A stretch of DNA of 64,000 nucleotides from NCBI GenBank assembly GCA_021739695.1, contig JAIPBM010000002.1, forward strand, positions 62,001 through 126,000, written 5' to 3'. Both the position numbers and the translations under genes were made by a program. Source of the DNA: Flavobacteriales bacterium. Its GTDB lineage: Bacteria > Bacteroidota > Bacteroidia > UBA10329. The stretch's first letter is position 1, and every line of letters starts with the position of its first letter. Below are positions 15,773 through 26,558 of this stretch, piece after piece. The notes below the pieces were generated by a model. It made no database searches. It worked only from the letters and a program-made list of their open reading frames with translations, and was not told the origin of the DNA.

Positions 15773-17587
15773 TTAATTATCCTTTTTCAGCGCAATGAAC
15801 GGACCGATAGCCAATACGTCCATTTCGGTATTCAAAAAGCCATTGATGGCGTCTTCTGGCGAACAGACGATCGGTTCGTTATTCACGTTGAAACTCGTGT
15901 TGATGGTAATTCCGTGACCCGTTTTCTCTTTCATTTTGGAAAGCAGTTGATGCATCAACGGATTCGTGTCCTTACTCACTGTTTGAATTCGGCCCGACAT
16001 GTCGACATGTGCTACAGAAGCGAATTCAGAGCGCACCAGATCAAGCTTTTCCTTCCAGGACAGCGCGCTGTAGTTGGCAGGCAGTTCGTTGTGCCATTCA
16101 TCTTTCCATTTATGAACCTGTAGCATGTATGGCGATGGCAGTTCCACATCGAAATAACGTTGCAGGTCTTCTTCCAAAAGAATAGGCGCAAATGGTCGGA
16201 AACTCTCTCGGTACTTGATCTTGAGGTTCACCTTCTTCTGCATTTCCGGACTTCGGGCATCTGCTAGAATGCTTCGGCATCCCAAAGCCCGCGGCCCGAA
16301 TTCCATCCTTCCTTGGAACCAACCAATGACATTACCTGAAACGATCAGTTCACTTACTTTTTCAGTTAGGTCGTTTTCAGCAGCAGTTTTCGAGAATTTG
16401 ATGCCTTTCGAATTCAGTGCCAATTCAATTTCAGCATCGGAGTATTCCGTTCCGAGCAACGAGCCCGACATGGAATCCGGGCGCATCGCGGTTCGTTCCT
16501 TTCCTTCAAAAATGTGGTAAGCCGCCAAGGCAGCACCAATGGCACCACCAGCATCTCCAGCCGCGGGCTGAATGTAAACCTCGTCAAATAGACCAAGATC
16601 AATCAGCTTTCCGTTGGCCACACTATTCAAGGCTACTCCGCCAGCGAGGCAAATATTACGGCAACCTGTTTTCTCCTTGGCAGTCTTCGCCATCTTGACA
16701 AAAATGTCTTCGGTTACCTGTTGAATGGCCAGTGCCATATCGCAGTGCTCACTCAACATTTCATCATTCGCTTCACGTTTTTTCAGTCCGAAAAGTTTTT
16801 GCCATTTCTCGTCCTTCACCATGCGAAGACCCGTGGCGTAGTTGAAATAGTGCTGATCAAGCCAAATGGAGCCGTCATCATAAACAGTTACCAAATAGTC
16901 AGTAATGAGTTTTCGATACTTTGCGGTTCGTTCCCCTTCAGGATTTCCGTAAGGCGCCAATCCCATCAGCTTGTACTCGCCTTTGTTGACTTCAAACCCC
17001 AAATAATAGGTGAAAGCAGAATACAGCAAACCCACGGAATGTGGGAAATTCATGGTAGCGAACATCTCGATGTCTTTTCCCGAACCCTTGCCAATGCTGG
17101 CCGTACTCCATTCACCAACTCCATCAATGGTCAGAATAGCAGCATCTTCAAATGGCGAAGGATAAAACGCGGAAGCCGCATGCGAAAGATGATGGTCCGG
17201 AAAACGGATCGGAATCTTCTTGGCCTCTTTCGAGTCAGAAATCTCTTTCAACCCATTTCTGATCTCGTGCTTATGAAACAGCTTTTCGCGAAGCCAAACT
17301 GGAACGGCTTTGTGGAATGAGATAAATCCGCTTGGCGCGAAGGCATAATAGGTTTCCAGCAAGCGCTCGAATTTGAGTAACGGTTTGTCGTAGAAGGCAA
17401 TCGAATCCACGTCTTCCAACTTGATGTTGGCGAATTCTAAACAGAAACGAACGGAATTGACAGGAAACGAAGCGTCCTGCTTCTTACGCGTAAAACGCTC
17501 TTCTTGTGCTGCGGCAATGATCTTGCCGTCAACAATCAGCGCAGCTGCAGAATCATGGTAAAAGGCGGATATGCCAAGGATGGTCAT
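15773..17587 (-). CDS. NodU/CmcH-family carbamoyltransferase
   Basis: 604 residues. Transfers a carbamoyl group from carbamoyl phosphate, through an adenylate intermediate, to a hydroxyl acceptor. The N-terminal ASKHA-type domain starts ILGISAFYHDSAAALIVDG, with AAQEERFTRKKQD. PDHHLSHAASAFY carries the conserved His residues of the Kae1-like domain, and ICLAGGVALNSVANGKL is another core motif. The C-terminal domain begins near MEFGPRALGCRSILADAR and ends INTSFNVNNEPIVCSP, typical of NodU/CmcH/SxtI/TobZ. The acceptor cannot be read from sequence; a sugar, polyketide or envelope glycolipid is possible. Its start overlaps the AAA-ATPase stop (ATGA) and it is followed by SxtK-like and SxtJ-like genes. 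Confidence 0.93.
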   Translation of the reverse strand: MTILGISAFYHDSAAALIVDGKIIAAAQEERFTRKKQDASFPVNSVRFCLEFANIKLEDVDSIAFYDKPLLKFERLLETYYAFAPSGFISFHKAVPVWLREKLFHKHEIRNGLKEISDSKEAKKIPIRFPDHHLSHAASAFYPSPFEDAAILTIDGVGEWSTASIGKGSGKDIEMFATMNFPHSVGLLYSAFTYYLGFEVNKGEYKLMGLAPYGNPEGERTAKYRKLITDYLVTVYDDGSIWLDQHYFNYATGLRMVKDEKWQKLFGLKKREANDEMLSEHCDMALAIQQVTEDIFVKMAKTAKEKTGCRNICLAGGVALNSVANGKLIDLGLFDEVYIQPAAGDAGGAIGAALAAYHIFEGKERTAMRPDSMSGSLLGTEYSDAEIELALNSKGIKFSKTAAENDLTEKVSELIVSGNVIGWFQGRMEFGPRALGCRSILADARSPEMQKKVNLKIKYRESFRPFAPILLEEDLQRYFDVELPSPYMLQVHKWKDEWHNELPANYSALSWKEKLDLVRSEFASVAHVDMSGRIQTVSKDTNPLMHQLLSKMKEKTGHGITINTSFNVNNEPIVCSPEDAINGFLNTEMDVLAIGPFIALKKDN

Positions 17588-18717
17588 TTGGTTGGTGATG
17601 GAATGAGGAACTCGGTGAAGTTATCAGGAGTAATGACATCAAATGTGCTTTCGTATGCCTTGGCAAAAGCGGACGGGATTTTAACTTTAGACCGCTGCTT
17701 CCATTTGAATTCATACGCTTTCATGTTTCCATCAACTTCTTCAATAAGGTCGATTTCCTGTTGTTGGGTAGTTCGCCAGAAATAACTTTTGGCGTACGTT
17801 CTGTGGTAGTTATTGCGCTTCAATCGCTCGCTCATCAGGAAGTTTTCCCACAGTATTCCTTTATCCTGTCTCAACGAAATGGGGTTGAGATTATTGATGA
17901 TGGCATTGCGAATTCCATTATCGTAGAAATAGATCTTTTGATTTTTCTTAATCTCGTTCCGCACATTTCGGCTGAGTGCCGGAAGTCTGAAAACGATGAA
18001 AACCTTTTCGAGCAGGTCGATATAAGCAGAAACCGTGTTCTTGTCGACACCCAACAGTTGACCGACTTCTGTCAGATTGACTTCACTTCCACATTGGAGT
18101 GCAAGGGCAACGACCAGCTTTTCAAGAATTTCGGGCTTTTTTATTCCAGAAAGAGCAAGAATATCCTTGTAGAGGTAAGACGAGGCTAGGTCTTTTAGCA
18201 CACCGCGCTCATTTCCTATCCGATTGAGCACATCAGGATACATTCCGAATACCAGACGGTTTTCAAGTTGTTGTTGTACGGTCAGGAAATCTGTGTGTTT
18301 CTGCCATTCTTCCCAACTTATAGGTAGCAGTTGAAACTCCCATTTTCGTCCCGTAAGCGATTCGTTGATGGTGTCGCCCATTTCCAGAGCCGATGAGCCG
18401 CTGACCAACAGCTGAACTTGAGGAAAGCGGTCGATCATCATTTTAAGCGTAATGCCCGCATTACCGATCCGTTGTGCCTCATCCACAAACACAATTCGAT
18501 GGTCGCCAATGAGTTGATTGAGTCGTTCATAGCTGGGATCAGTCAAGGTCTGTCGCGTGGTTGCATCGTCCCCATCCAAGTACAGATATTCTCCAAATGT
18601 TGAAGCCAGCTTGCGAAGTAGCGTGGTTTTTCCAGTCTGCCGAGGCCCGATGATCACAATCGCTTTCTTGTCAAAAAAGTGATCCTGAAGTGTTTTGAAA
18701 ATGCTTCTTTCAATCAT
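17584..18717 (-). CDS. AAA ATPase with DUF4143 domain
   Basis: 377 residues. The P-loop IIGPRQTGKTTLLRKL (about 22-37) and Walker B IVFVDEAQRI belong to the AAA_14 type. VSGSSALEMG follows, and a C-terminal DUF4143 region includes YLYKDILALSGI and the nuclease-like ending QQEIDLIEEVDGNMKAYEFKW, where D-ExK spacing recalls the PD-(D/E)XK fold. Members of this family are widespread, often variable accessory genes of unknown role. Here the stop codon overlaps the start of the carbamoyltransferase, so the two would be co-translated. The promoter region holds repeated TTGGTGAA-type motifs. Whether it serves the carbamoylation operon or merely landed there cannot be decided from the sequence. Confidence 0.88.
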   Translation of the reverse strand: MIERSIFKTLQDHFFDKKAIVIIGPRQTGKTTLLRKLASTFGEYLYLDGDDATTRQTLTDPSYERLNQLIGDHRIVFVDEAQRIGNAGITLKMMIDRFPQVQLLVSGSSALEMGDTINESLTGRKWEFQLLPISWEEWQKHTDFLTVQQQLENRLVFGMYPDVLNRIGNERGVLKDLASSYLYKDILALSGIKKPEILEKLVVALALQCGSEVNLTEVGQLLGVDKNTVSAYIDLLEKVFIVFRLPALSRNVRNEIKKNQKIYFYDNGIRNAIINNLNPISLRQDKGILWENFLMSERLKRNNYHRTYAKSYFWRTTQQQEIDLIEEVDGNMKAYEFKWKQRSKVKIPSAFAKAYESTFDVITPDNFTEFLIPSPTK

Positions 18718-18726
18718 TTAGCCGTA

Positions 18727-18826
18727 TTCAATTCACCAAAAATATACATAATCGGTGAATTCATTCACTGTAAACGTGAATAATTGGTGAATACAGTCGC
18801 CAAATACTATGCAATATTGGTGAACA
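18727..18826. promoter_or_regulatory. Array of TTGGTGAAT-type motifs upstream of the AAA ATPase gene
   Basis: Four related motifs lie in about 100 bases: ATTCACCAAA (18731-18740, inverted), ATCGGTGAAT (18751-18760), ATTGGTGAAT (18783-18792) and ATTGGTGAAC (near 18816-18825). ATTCAC at 18763-18768 adds a partial inverted copy. Spacing of about 20-32 bases and mixed orientation look like operator sites for a dimeric regulator. Confidence 0.45.
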
Positions 18827-18832
18827 GGGTGT

Positions 18833-21359
<2,527 letters not shown>

Positions 21360-21375
21360 GGTCTATGCGTTCGAC

Positions 21376-21383
21376 CAAAGATA
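21376..21383 (-). promoter_or_regulatory. -7 promoter box of the EEP gene
   Basis: Exact TAnnTTTG match (TATCTTTG) on the minus strand, 16 bases from the ATG at 21359; back to back with the lipase -7 box at 21410. Confidence 0.55.
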
Positions 21384-21409
21384 GAAGAATCAACCGCGAT
21401 GGTTTACCC

Positions 21410-21417
21410 TATATTTG
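21410..21417 (+). promoter_or_regulatory. -7 promoter box of the lipase-like gene
   Basis: TATATTTG, exact consensus, 17 bases before the ATG at 21435. It argues for that start over the longer in-frame readings. Confidence 0.55.
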
Positions 21418-21434
21418 GACACAAATCGGACACA

Positions 21435-22265
21435 ATGCAGCACAACGAATACACTTGGAAATCAAAAACAGGCATCACCGTTTTTGGACAATCGTGGTTG
21501 GTGGATCAACCCAAAGCGGTTGTTGGAATCATTCACGGTATGGGCGAGCATGCTTCGCGATACAACTATTTGATCGATGCATTGAATGCTGCAGGAATTT
21601 CGGTTGTTGCTTACGATCAGATCGGACATGGAAAAACGGGTGGAAAACGCGGACACGTTTCGAGTTATGATATGCTTTTAGGTTGCGTTGGGGAACTTTC
21701 GGCCAAAATGGTGGAATTGGTTCCTGCAAAACCGACTTTTCTGTTCGGTCATAGCATGGGCGGAAACGTGCTGCTCAATTACCTGATCAAAAGAAACCCG
21801 AAGATAAATGGCGCCATTGTTTCGGCTCCGTGGTTGAAATTGGCCTTTGATCCACCGGCCATTCAAGTAAAGTTGGCCAAGTTGGTAAGTGGCATTCTGC
21901 CTGGTTTGGTTCAGTCAAGCAAATTGGATGTGACAGCCATATCGAAAGACCCGAAAGAAGTGCAGCGTTATGTGAATGATCCCTTAGTACACGACAAGAT
22001 CAGCACCGCTTTTTTTATTGGCGTTCACGACCAAGGATTGTGGGCTTTGGAACACGCAGCCGAATTGAAAACACCCCTTTTACTGTATCACGGAACAGCA
22101 GATAAATTGACCTCGCACGATGCTTCGAAACTGTTTTCAGAACAAGTAACCGGTGATGTTACATTCAAGTCGCTGGATGGTTTTTACCACGAATCTCACA
22201 ACGAACCAGAACGTGAAGAGCTTTTCAAAATGATCCTTGATTGGATCACTGCTCATTCAAAATAG
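21435..22265 (+). CDS. Alpha/beta hydrolase, monoacylglycerol lipase/lysophospholipase type
   Basis: 276 residues from the ATG at 21435, chosen because it gives the family length and lies behind a perfect -7 box; longer in-frame readings overlap the divergent EEP gene. Motifs are GIIHGMGEHASRY (oxyanion region), YDQIGHGKTGGKRGHV, the nucleophile elbow GHSMGGN, LLYHGTADKLTS (acid) and FYHESHNE (His). This is the serine hydrolase_4 family that cleaves monoglycerides and lysophospholipids. No signal peptide, so probably cytosolic or membrane-associated. It converges with the coiled-coil repeat gene, five bases apart. Confidence 0.9.
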   Translation: MQHNEYTWKSKTGITVFGQSWLVDQPKAVVGIIHGMGEHASRYNYLIDALNAAGISVVAYDQIGHGKTGGKRGHVSSYDMLLGCVGELSAKMVELVPAKPTFLFGHSMGGNVLLNYLIKRNPKINGAIVSAPWLKLAFDPPAIQVKLAKLVSGILPGLVQSSKLDVTAISKDPKEVQRYVNDPLVHDKISTAFFIGVHDQGLWALEHAAELKTPLLLYHGTADKLTSHDASKLFSEQVTGDVTFKSLDGFYHESHNEPEREELFKMILDWITAHSK

Positions 22266-22270
22266 TCGAT

Positions 22271-24337
22271 TTATTCCTTTACGTTTTCCGGATTCACTTC
22301 CCTTCGGGCGTTTTCAAGCTCCGTCTTATAAAGTCCATCTGTAATGATGGCCTCGCCCTTGTAATAGAACACATCGCCCCAACTATGGGCAATCTTCTTG
22401 TAGGTGGTCTTCACTCCATAGATGTCGACAACGGCAATGGTGATCACATCTCCACCTTTCTTTTCAGTGGTAATGGTCAGTGTATTCTCCTTGCGTTGTT
22501 CTCGGACTCTGGCAATTTCTGCCTGTTTGGCGGCCTCTTTCGCTGCCACAATGGAATCTGCACGCTCCTTTTCCTGCCTTACAGCCTCTTCTTGTTGTCG
22601 TAGTCGCTCAATACGGGCGGCTTCTTTGGCTTGAACAATGGAATCTGCCCGTGCTTGTTCGGCAAGCTGTGCCAAGCGTGTTACTTCGGCAATAGAGTCA
22701 AGTACGGCTTTCTTTTTCGCTTCTTCTGCCAATAGCGCTGCCTGAGCGGCCAAGCGCTCTGCTTCTTTAACTGAAGCAAGAGAATCTGCTACCGCTTGTT
22801 TACGCACTCGTTCCAATTCCTTGGCCAGCTCTGCTGCCACTCTAGCCGCTTCTTTTGCTGCATCAATGGAATCTTTCTCTGCCTGACGTTTTGCCGCTTC
22901 AAGCGCAGCTAAACGTTCTCGCTCAATCCTTTCTGCTTCTTTCACTGCTGCCAACGAGTCTGCCTCCGCCTTTTTACGCTGATCTTCCAATTGCTTCGCG
23001 AGTTCAGCTGCTACACGTTCCGCCTCTTTAGCAGCGTTGATGGAATCTCGGGCGGCTTGGTTTTTTGCCGCTGCCAGCGCCAATTGTTGCTCCCGCTCCA
23101 GGCGTTCTGCTTCTTTCAAGGCCGCCAGAGAATCGGCCTCGGCCTTTTTGCGTTGTTCTTCCAATTGCTTAGCAAGTTCAGCTGCCAATCGTTCGGTTTC
23201 TTTAGCCGCATTGATGGAGTCTCGCGCTGCTTGATTCTTAGCAGCAGACAATGCCAGTTGCCTTTCGCGCTCTAGCCGTTCTGCTTCTTTTGACGCTAAA
23301 AGCGAATCTTTCTCTGCCAGTTTCCTTAAACGTTCAGCTTCTTTTTCCTGTTGAAGGGCTAATTTTTCTGATTCGCGCAAGGCTGCAATGGAATCCATTT
23401 TCGCCTTCTCGCTCAATTCTTTCAATCGCTTAGCCTCCGCAATCGAGTCTTTCTTCGCTTTATCGGCAGCGGCCAACGCTTCTTGAGCCGAAAGTTGCAC
23501 GTTCTTCAAGGAATCTGCCTTGGCCGCTTCTAATGCAGCCGATCGTTTCCTTTCGCGTTCGGCTTTTGCCAATTCCTCCAATTTGGCTGCTTCGCTGCTC
23601 ATCTCGTCTTCGCGCTGCTTGGCAAGCTTGGCTTTCATTTTGGCCAAATGCGCCTCTACTGCTGCTATCGAATCGAGACGGTTCTGCTCTTTCGCTATGA
23701 TCAAAGAATCTTGCAATCGTTGCCAGTTGGCAATGGAGTCGGCAATAAACCGTTCGCGGGCACGGGCAATCGAATCGATTATGGCTTTTTCTCTAGCAGC
23801 TGCCATTGCTTTGGCGCGTGCCTCTTCTCTTCGTTTGGCAGCTTCGGCAGCCGCGGCCTTTTCTTCCTCAATACGGCTGATGTCGCGGGTAACGCTTACA
23901 AATGCGCGTGCGCCTTCATCAAACATCACGCCTCCAGCAGTTTCCTCTCTGACCGTGTTTCCTTTATAATCCTGTCGCATACGCTGCAGATCGAGCGTAA
24001 CGTTCTGTGCATATTCTCCCGTTGATCCATCAGGAACTTTCGTTACCACCGTAATGGTTCGCGTGGCATAGCCTTTCTCCGAAACGCTTACCACATACTC
24101 GGTATTCAACTCCAGCGTGGCAACAAATTTCCCTACGTTATTGGCGTAAGAATACTTCAATCCGCCATCTATCTTGAATATCTTGATCTCGGCTTCGGGC
24201 AGTATTGCTCCTTCCTTCGTAACGTTTCCATTAAGAACGAGCTTGCCCTCTTGCGCATATGATGCCAAGCTGAGCAGGATGAAAAGCAGTATGGATGCGT
24301 GTTTACCCAAAGAATCCGGAATGTTCGCCAAACGCAA
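22271..24337 (-). CDS. Secreted Ala/Lys/Glu-rich coiled-coil protein with 29-residue DSI repeats
   Basis: About 680 residues. A signal peptide (ILLFILLSLASYAQ) is followed by a carboxypeptidase-regulatory-like beta domain at about 31-110 (LNGNVTKEGAILPEAEIKIF). Residues about 150-640 are a long charged helix. Its units have a period of 29 residues, begin DSI or DSL, and continue as AAKEAER with a tail rich in Ala, Lys and Gln. Three 58-residue double units are nearly identical. A short C-terminal beta region (ITVVDIYGVKTTYKKI-like) ends in PENVKE. No in-frame ATG starts the signal peptide: the frame opens at TTG 24337 and another TTG lies at 24310, so the start is unsettled. A TAACTTTG box (24376-24383) supports a nearby promoter. 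Function unknown; a periplasmic tether or TolA-like spacer is conceivable. Confidence 0.75.
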   Translation of the reverse strand: MRLANIPDSLGKHASILLFILLSLASYAQEGKLVLNGNVTKEGAILPEAEIKIFKIDGGLKYSYANNVGKFVATLELNTEYVVSVSEKGYATRTITVVTKVPDGSTGEYAQNVTLDLQRMRQDYKGNTVREETAGGVMFDEGARAFVSVTRDISRIEEEKAAAAEAAKRREEARAKAMAAAREKAIIDSIARARERFIADSIANWQRLQDSLIIAKEQNRLDSIAAVEAHLAKMKAKLAKQREDEMSSEAAKLEELAKAERERKRSAALEAAKADSLKNVQLSAQEALAAADKAKKDSIAEAKRLKELSEKAKMDSIAALRESEKLALQQEKEAERLRKLAEKDSLLASKEAERLERERQLALSAAKNQAARDSINAAKETERLAAELAKQLEEQRKKAEADSLAALKEAERLEREQQLALAAAKNQAARDSINAAKEAERVAAELAKQLEDQRKKAEADSLAAVKEAERIERERLAALEAAKRQAEKDSIDAAKEAARVAAELAKELERVRKQAVADSLASVKEAERLAAQAALLAEEAKKKAVLDSIAEVTRLAQLAEQARADSIVQAKEAARIERLRQQEEAVRQEKERADSIVAAKEAAKQAEIARVREQRKENTLTITTEKKGGDVITIAVVDIYGVKTTYKKIAHSWGDVFYYKGEAIITDGLYKTELENARREVNPENVKE
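22755..23290 (-). repeat. 174-base coding tandem repeat in the coiled-coil gene
   Basis: Equivalent positions recur at 22929, 23103 and 23277, exactly 174 bases apart (58 codons, two 29-residue helical units). The copy between 22929 and 23103 and the one between 23103 and 23277 are very similar; the next copy downstream is diverged. This suggests recent unequal exchange. Confidence 0.75.
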
Positions 24338-24375
24338 TACTATGCTATTTGTTATCTACCCTAAAATTGGGCTTG

Positions 24376-24383
24376 CAAAGTTA
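24376..24383 (-). promoter_or_regulatory. -7 promoter box of the coiled-coil gene
   Basis: Minus-strand TAACTTTG (TAnnTTTG), 38 bases before the TTG at 24337. Confidence 0.45.
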
Positions 24384-24571
24384 ATAAAATGCCAATCCGC
24401 TGGTTTTTAGGAAGTCCACATGGGCGGTCCGTTTGTCGATTGGTCGCTAAATAGCTCAAATTCGTCTAAAAGTGGAAACTTCCAAGGGACGAAATCGGTA
24501 ATACTCCAACCAAACAGGAAACAACCAGGTCAGCGTCAAAAACGCAAACGATCAATTTAAAGGTTAAGAAG

Positions 24572-24925
24572 ATGAGAACAGATACGAACAGCGGAAGCGG
24601 AAAAGAAAGAATCCTGATCAAGGCAAATTATCAGTTGGTGCCAGTAAACCTTGATGACATTCTCTTTATTAAGGCGCTTAGTGACTACGTGATCATTAAG
24701 ACCACTACCGGAAAATACATCACACTTTCTACCATGAAAGAAATGGTAAGCAGTCTTCCAGAAGATGTATTTGTACGGTCTCATCGGTCTTTTATCGTAA
24801 ACATGGATAAGGTGTCGGCCGTTAAGGGCAGCACCATCGAAATAAGAGATAGCGAAATGCGTTTCAGTGTGCCAATTGGCAGAGCATATAAAAAAGACTT
24901 TAAGGCTTCTTTGAATGCCGCGTAG
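24572..24925 (+). CDS. Stand-alone LytTR DNA-binding protein
   Basis: 117 residues consisting only of a LytTR domain: LDDILFIKALSDYVIIKTTTGKY, TLSTMKEMVSSLP, FVRSHRSFIVNMDKVSAV and VPIGRAYKKDF are family hallmarks, including the F-x-R-x-H-R-S-F motif. The usual N-terminal receiver domain is missing and no histidine kinase gene is adjacent. It is likely a transcription factor controlled by abundance, by a small ligand or by a partner. The 234-base region before it has no other gene. A strong terminator follows, shared with the convergent unknown gene. Confidence 0.9.
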   Translation: MRTDTNSGSGKERILIKANYQLVPVNLDDILFIKALSDYVIIKTTTGKYITLSTMKEMVSSLPEDVFVRSHRSFIVNMDKVSAVKGSTIEIRDSEMRFSVPIGRAYKKDFKASLNAA

Positions 24926-24951
24926 GTGGTTTCATGGGTTGTAGGTTGGAA

Positions 24952-24979
24952 AGCCGTGCTGGGGAGCACGGCTTTTTTT
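24952..24979 (+). terminator. Terminator of the LytTR gene
   Basis: AGCCGTGCT and AGCACGGCT arms (24952-24960 with 24965-24973), GGGG loop, then T7. Its T-run runs into the stop codon of the convergent gene. Confidence 0.9.
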
Positions 24980-26372
24980 ATGGTCCAAACTCGAGCAGTT
25001 TTCCTTCTAACCAGCTCAGGTCGGCCACCTTCGGGTCTTTTTTTACCCCGTCAGCAATGGCCTGGATGTTTGCCTTTTGGCCATCTGCACGCGAAAGGGA
25101 AAGCGTGTGCTTGATCAGATTGAGATACAATTTCCGTTGCTGGTCAGAAATGGTTCTATTCCGGTTTAGGAATGAGCGAAATGCCGTAGCGTGATAGAAC
25201 AGCGCATCCGAATCATCCAATTCATAATATGATTTGAGCAAAATGGAGCGCGCATCCAACCGGTAGAACACATCATCCAGATCCACTTTTTGCAACTGAC
25301 TGATTGCTGCGCGGAAGTTGCGCTCGTAGAAATGAAGGTTGGCCAAATTGTAGGCCAGGGCATTGGTCCGTTGCGAAAGTGGCAGAAACTGTTTGTGGCC
25401 ATGAATGAACTCGCGGGCATAATCCAAATTCCCGGTCCGAAGCGCAATGGTAACCACGTTCTTAAAATCCCATTGCGATATGTTTCCGTTGCTGAATAGG
25501 GCGCCATGCTCCAAGGCCTTTTGGTAAACCGCCAGCAGCTCATTCTGAAAAACCAATCTTCCGGCATTTATTCTGCGAATACAGTAGTTGAGCAGATACT
25601 GGTAGAGGTCGGAAAGTTCTGCGCTGGATAAACGCCCGATCAGCTTTGGCACCTCATTTTTCAGCTCGTCAAAAACCGTTTCGTTATCAGGCTCGGTCAA
25701 ACTCCGAATGATGAGACGATACAATTTGATATACGAACTATCATCAAAAAGTCCGGCATCCACCTGGTTCAGAATGGTTTTCAGGAAAGGGTCGTTCCAT
25801 TCCTTTTTTAAGATGAAGTTCAGGTTGATCTTTTCGGCACTTATCTGCAGTTTCTTGGCCACGAAATAAAGGTCGAGATAGAGCGAGCTTTCCTCGAAAA
25901 CGTCTGAAGAACGTTTTCCAGAGACCAATTCTTCCTTGGCTTTCAGCGAATGTAACTCGTGGCGATAATGAAGCGCTTCTGAATCGATATGAGCAGAATC
26001 TTCTATGCGATTCAATTCCTGATTGTAGGTTTTCTCAAATGCCCTAATACATTTCCGTTCCGACAATTCGTGCAACAGCAGCAATTGTTGTTTCCGAGCC
26101 TGCTTCGTCAGCTGTTTGTAACTCAAATACTCGTAAATGACCTTGTTGATGTCCGTGAGAAGATAGCGTATGCCTTTGTCATTGAACGGAACATTAGGAT
26201 AAAGCCGCGCATGAATATCTTCCCGCGACAGCGCATTCTCATGGTGCTTTCGGAGCGCGTCAATTCCACGTAAAACGTCTTCGCGCATTCGCGGAAATCG
26301 GAACCGAACAAATCGTTTCGCCTCTTCCAATTCAGCGGTTGAAAGCTTTTCAATCAGCTCTAAGCTTATCAT
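24978..26372 (-). CDS. Conserved helical protein of unknown function
   Basis: 464 residues with no signal peptide or membrane helix. The sequence is almost wholly alpha-helical and rich in Leu, Tyr and Arg (for example LLTDINKVIYEYLSYKQLTKQARKQ within 90-120). The second half has TPR-like spacing (ALAYNLANLHFYERNFRAAI, DARSILLKSYYELDDSDALF). I recognise it as the type of solenoid-like hypothetical protein found beside surface-protein genes in Bacteroidota, but no function can be given. It is divergent from the 1314-residue T9SS protein across a 186-base region with paired repeats, so the two may be co-regulated. Confidence 0.8.
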   Translation of the reverse strand: MISLELIEKLSTAELEEAKRFVRFRFPRMREDVLRGIDALRKHHENALSREDIHARLYPNVPFNDKGIRYLLTDINKVIYEYLSYKQLTKQARKQQLLLLHELSERKCIRAFEKTYNQELNRIEDSAHIDSEALHYRHELHSLKAKEELVSGKRSSDVFEESSLYLDLYFVAKKLQISAEKINLNFILKKEWNDPFLKTILNQVDAGLFDDSSYIKLYRLIIRSLTEPDNETVFDELKNEVPKLIGRLSSAELSDLYQYLLNYCIRRINAGRLVFQNELLAVYQKALEHGALFSNGNISQWDFKNVVTIALRTGNLDYAREFIHGHKQFLPLSQRTNALAYNLANLHFYERNFRAAISQLQKVDLDDVFYRLDARSILLKSYYELDDSDALFYHATAFRSFLNRNRTISDQQRKLYLNLIKHTLSLSRADGQKANIQAIADGVKKDPKVADLSWLEGKLLEFGP

Positions 26373-26383
26373 GTAGAAATATT

Positions 26384-26500
26384 AGTCCGACAAACATCCA
26401 CATTTATACGTGTTAAATAAACCACATTGCTATTATAAATATCGATAGGTCAAAATAATCAGCACATTTATCAGTCCGACAAATAGAAAATAATGTGGTT
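26384..26500. promoter_or_regulatory. Paired repeats in the divergent control region before the large T9SS gene
   Basis: AGTCCGACAAA occurs at 26384-26394 and again at 26473-26483. CACATTTAT occurs near 26399 and again near 26463, in the opposite order, so the block is rearranged between copies. AACCACATT (26420-26428) and AATGTGGTT (26492-26500) form a nine-base inverted repeat 63 bases apart. All lie upstream of the -7 box at 26522 and could be operator sites. Confidence 0.4.
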
Positions 26501-26521
26501 TTTTATCGGAGGTGGTAACGA

Positions 26522-26529
26522 TACATTTG
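26522..26529 (+). promoter_or_regulatory. -7 promoter box of the large T9SS gene
   Basis: TACATTTG (TAnnTTTG), 29 bases before the ATG; a T-rich stretch (26499-26504) sits where the -33 element is expected. Confidence 0.55.
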
Positions 26530-26558
26530 GAACGTGAAACCGTCTAAAGACCAAACCC

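Noticed and set aside
22755-23290. Possible CRISPR-like array
   Set aside because: Spacing is regular, but whole 174-base units repeat in frame inside a gene and there are no unique spacers.
23520-23969. Plus-strand Ala/Ser-rich frame of about 150 codons
   Set aside because: It is the complement of the Ala/Lys/Glu coiled-coil repeats, which creates long open frames on both strands without meaning.
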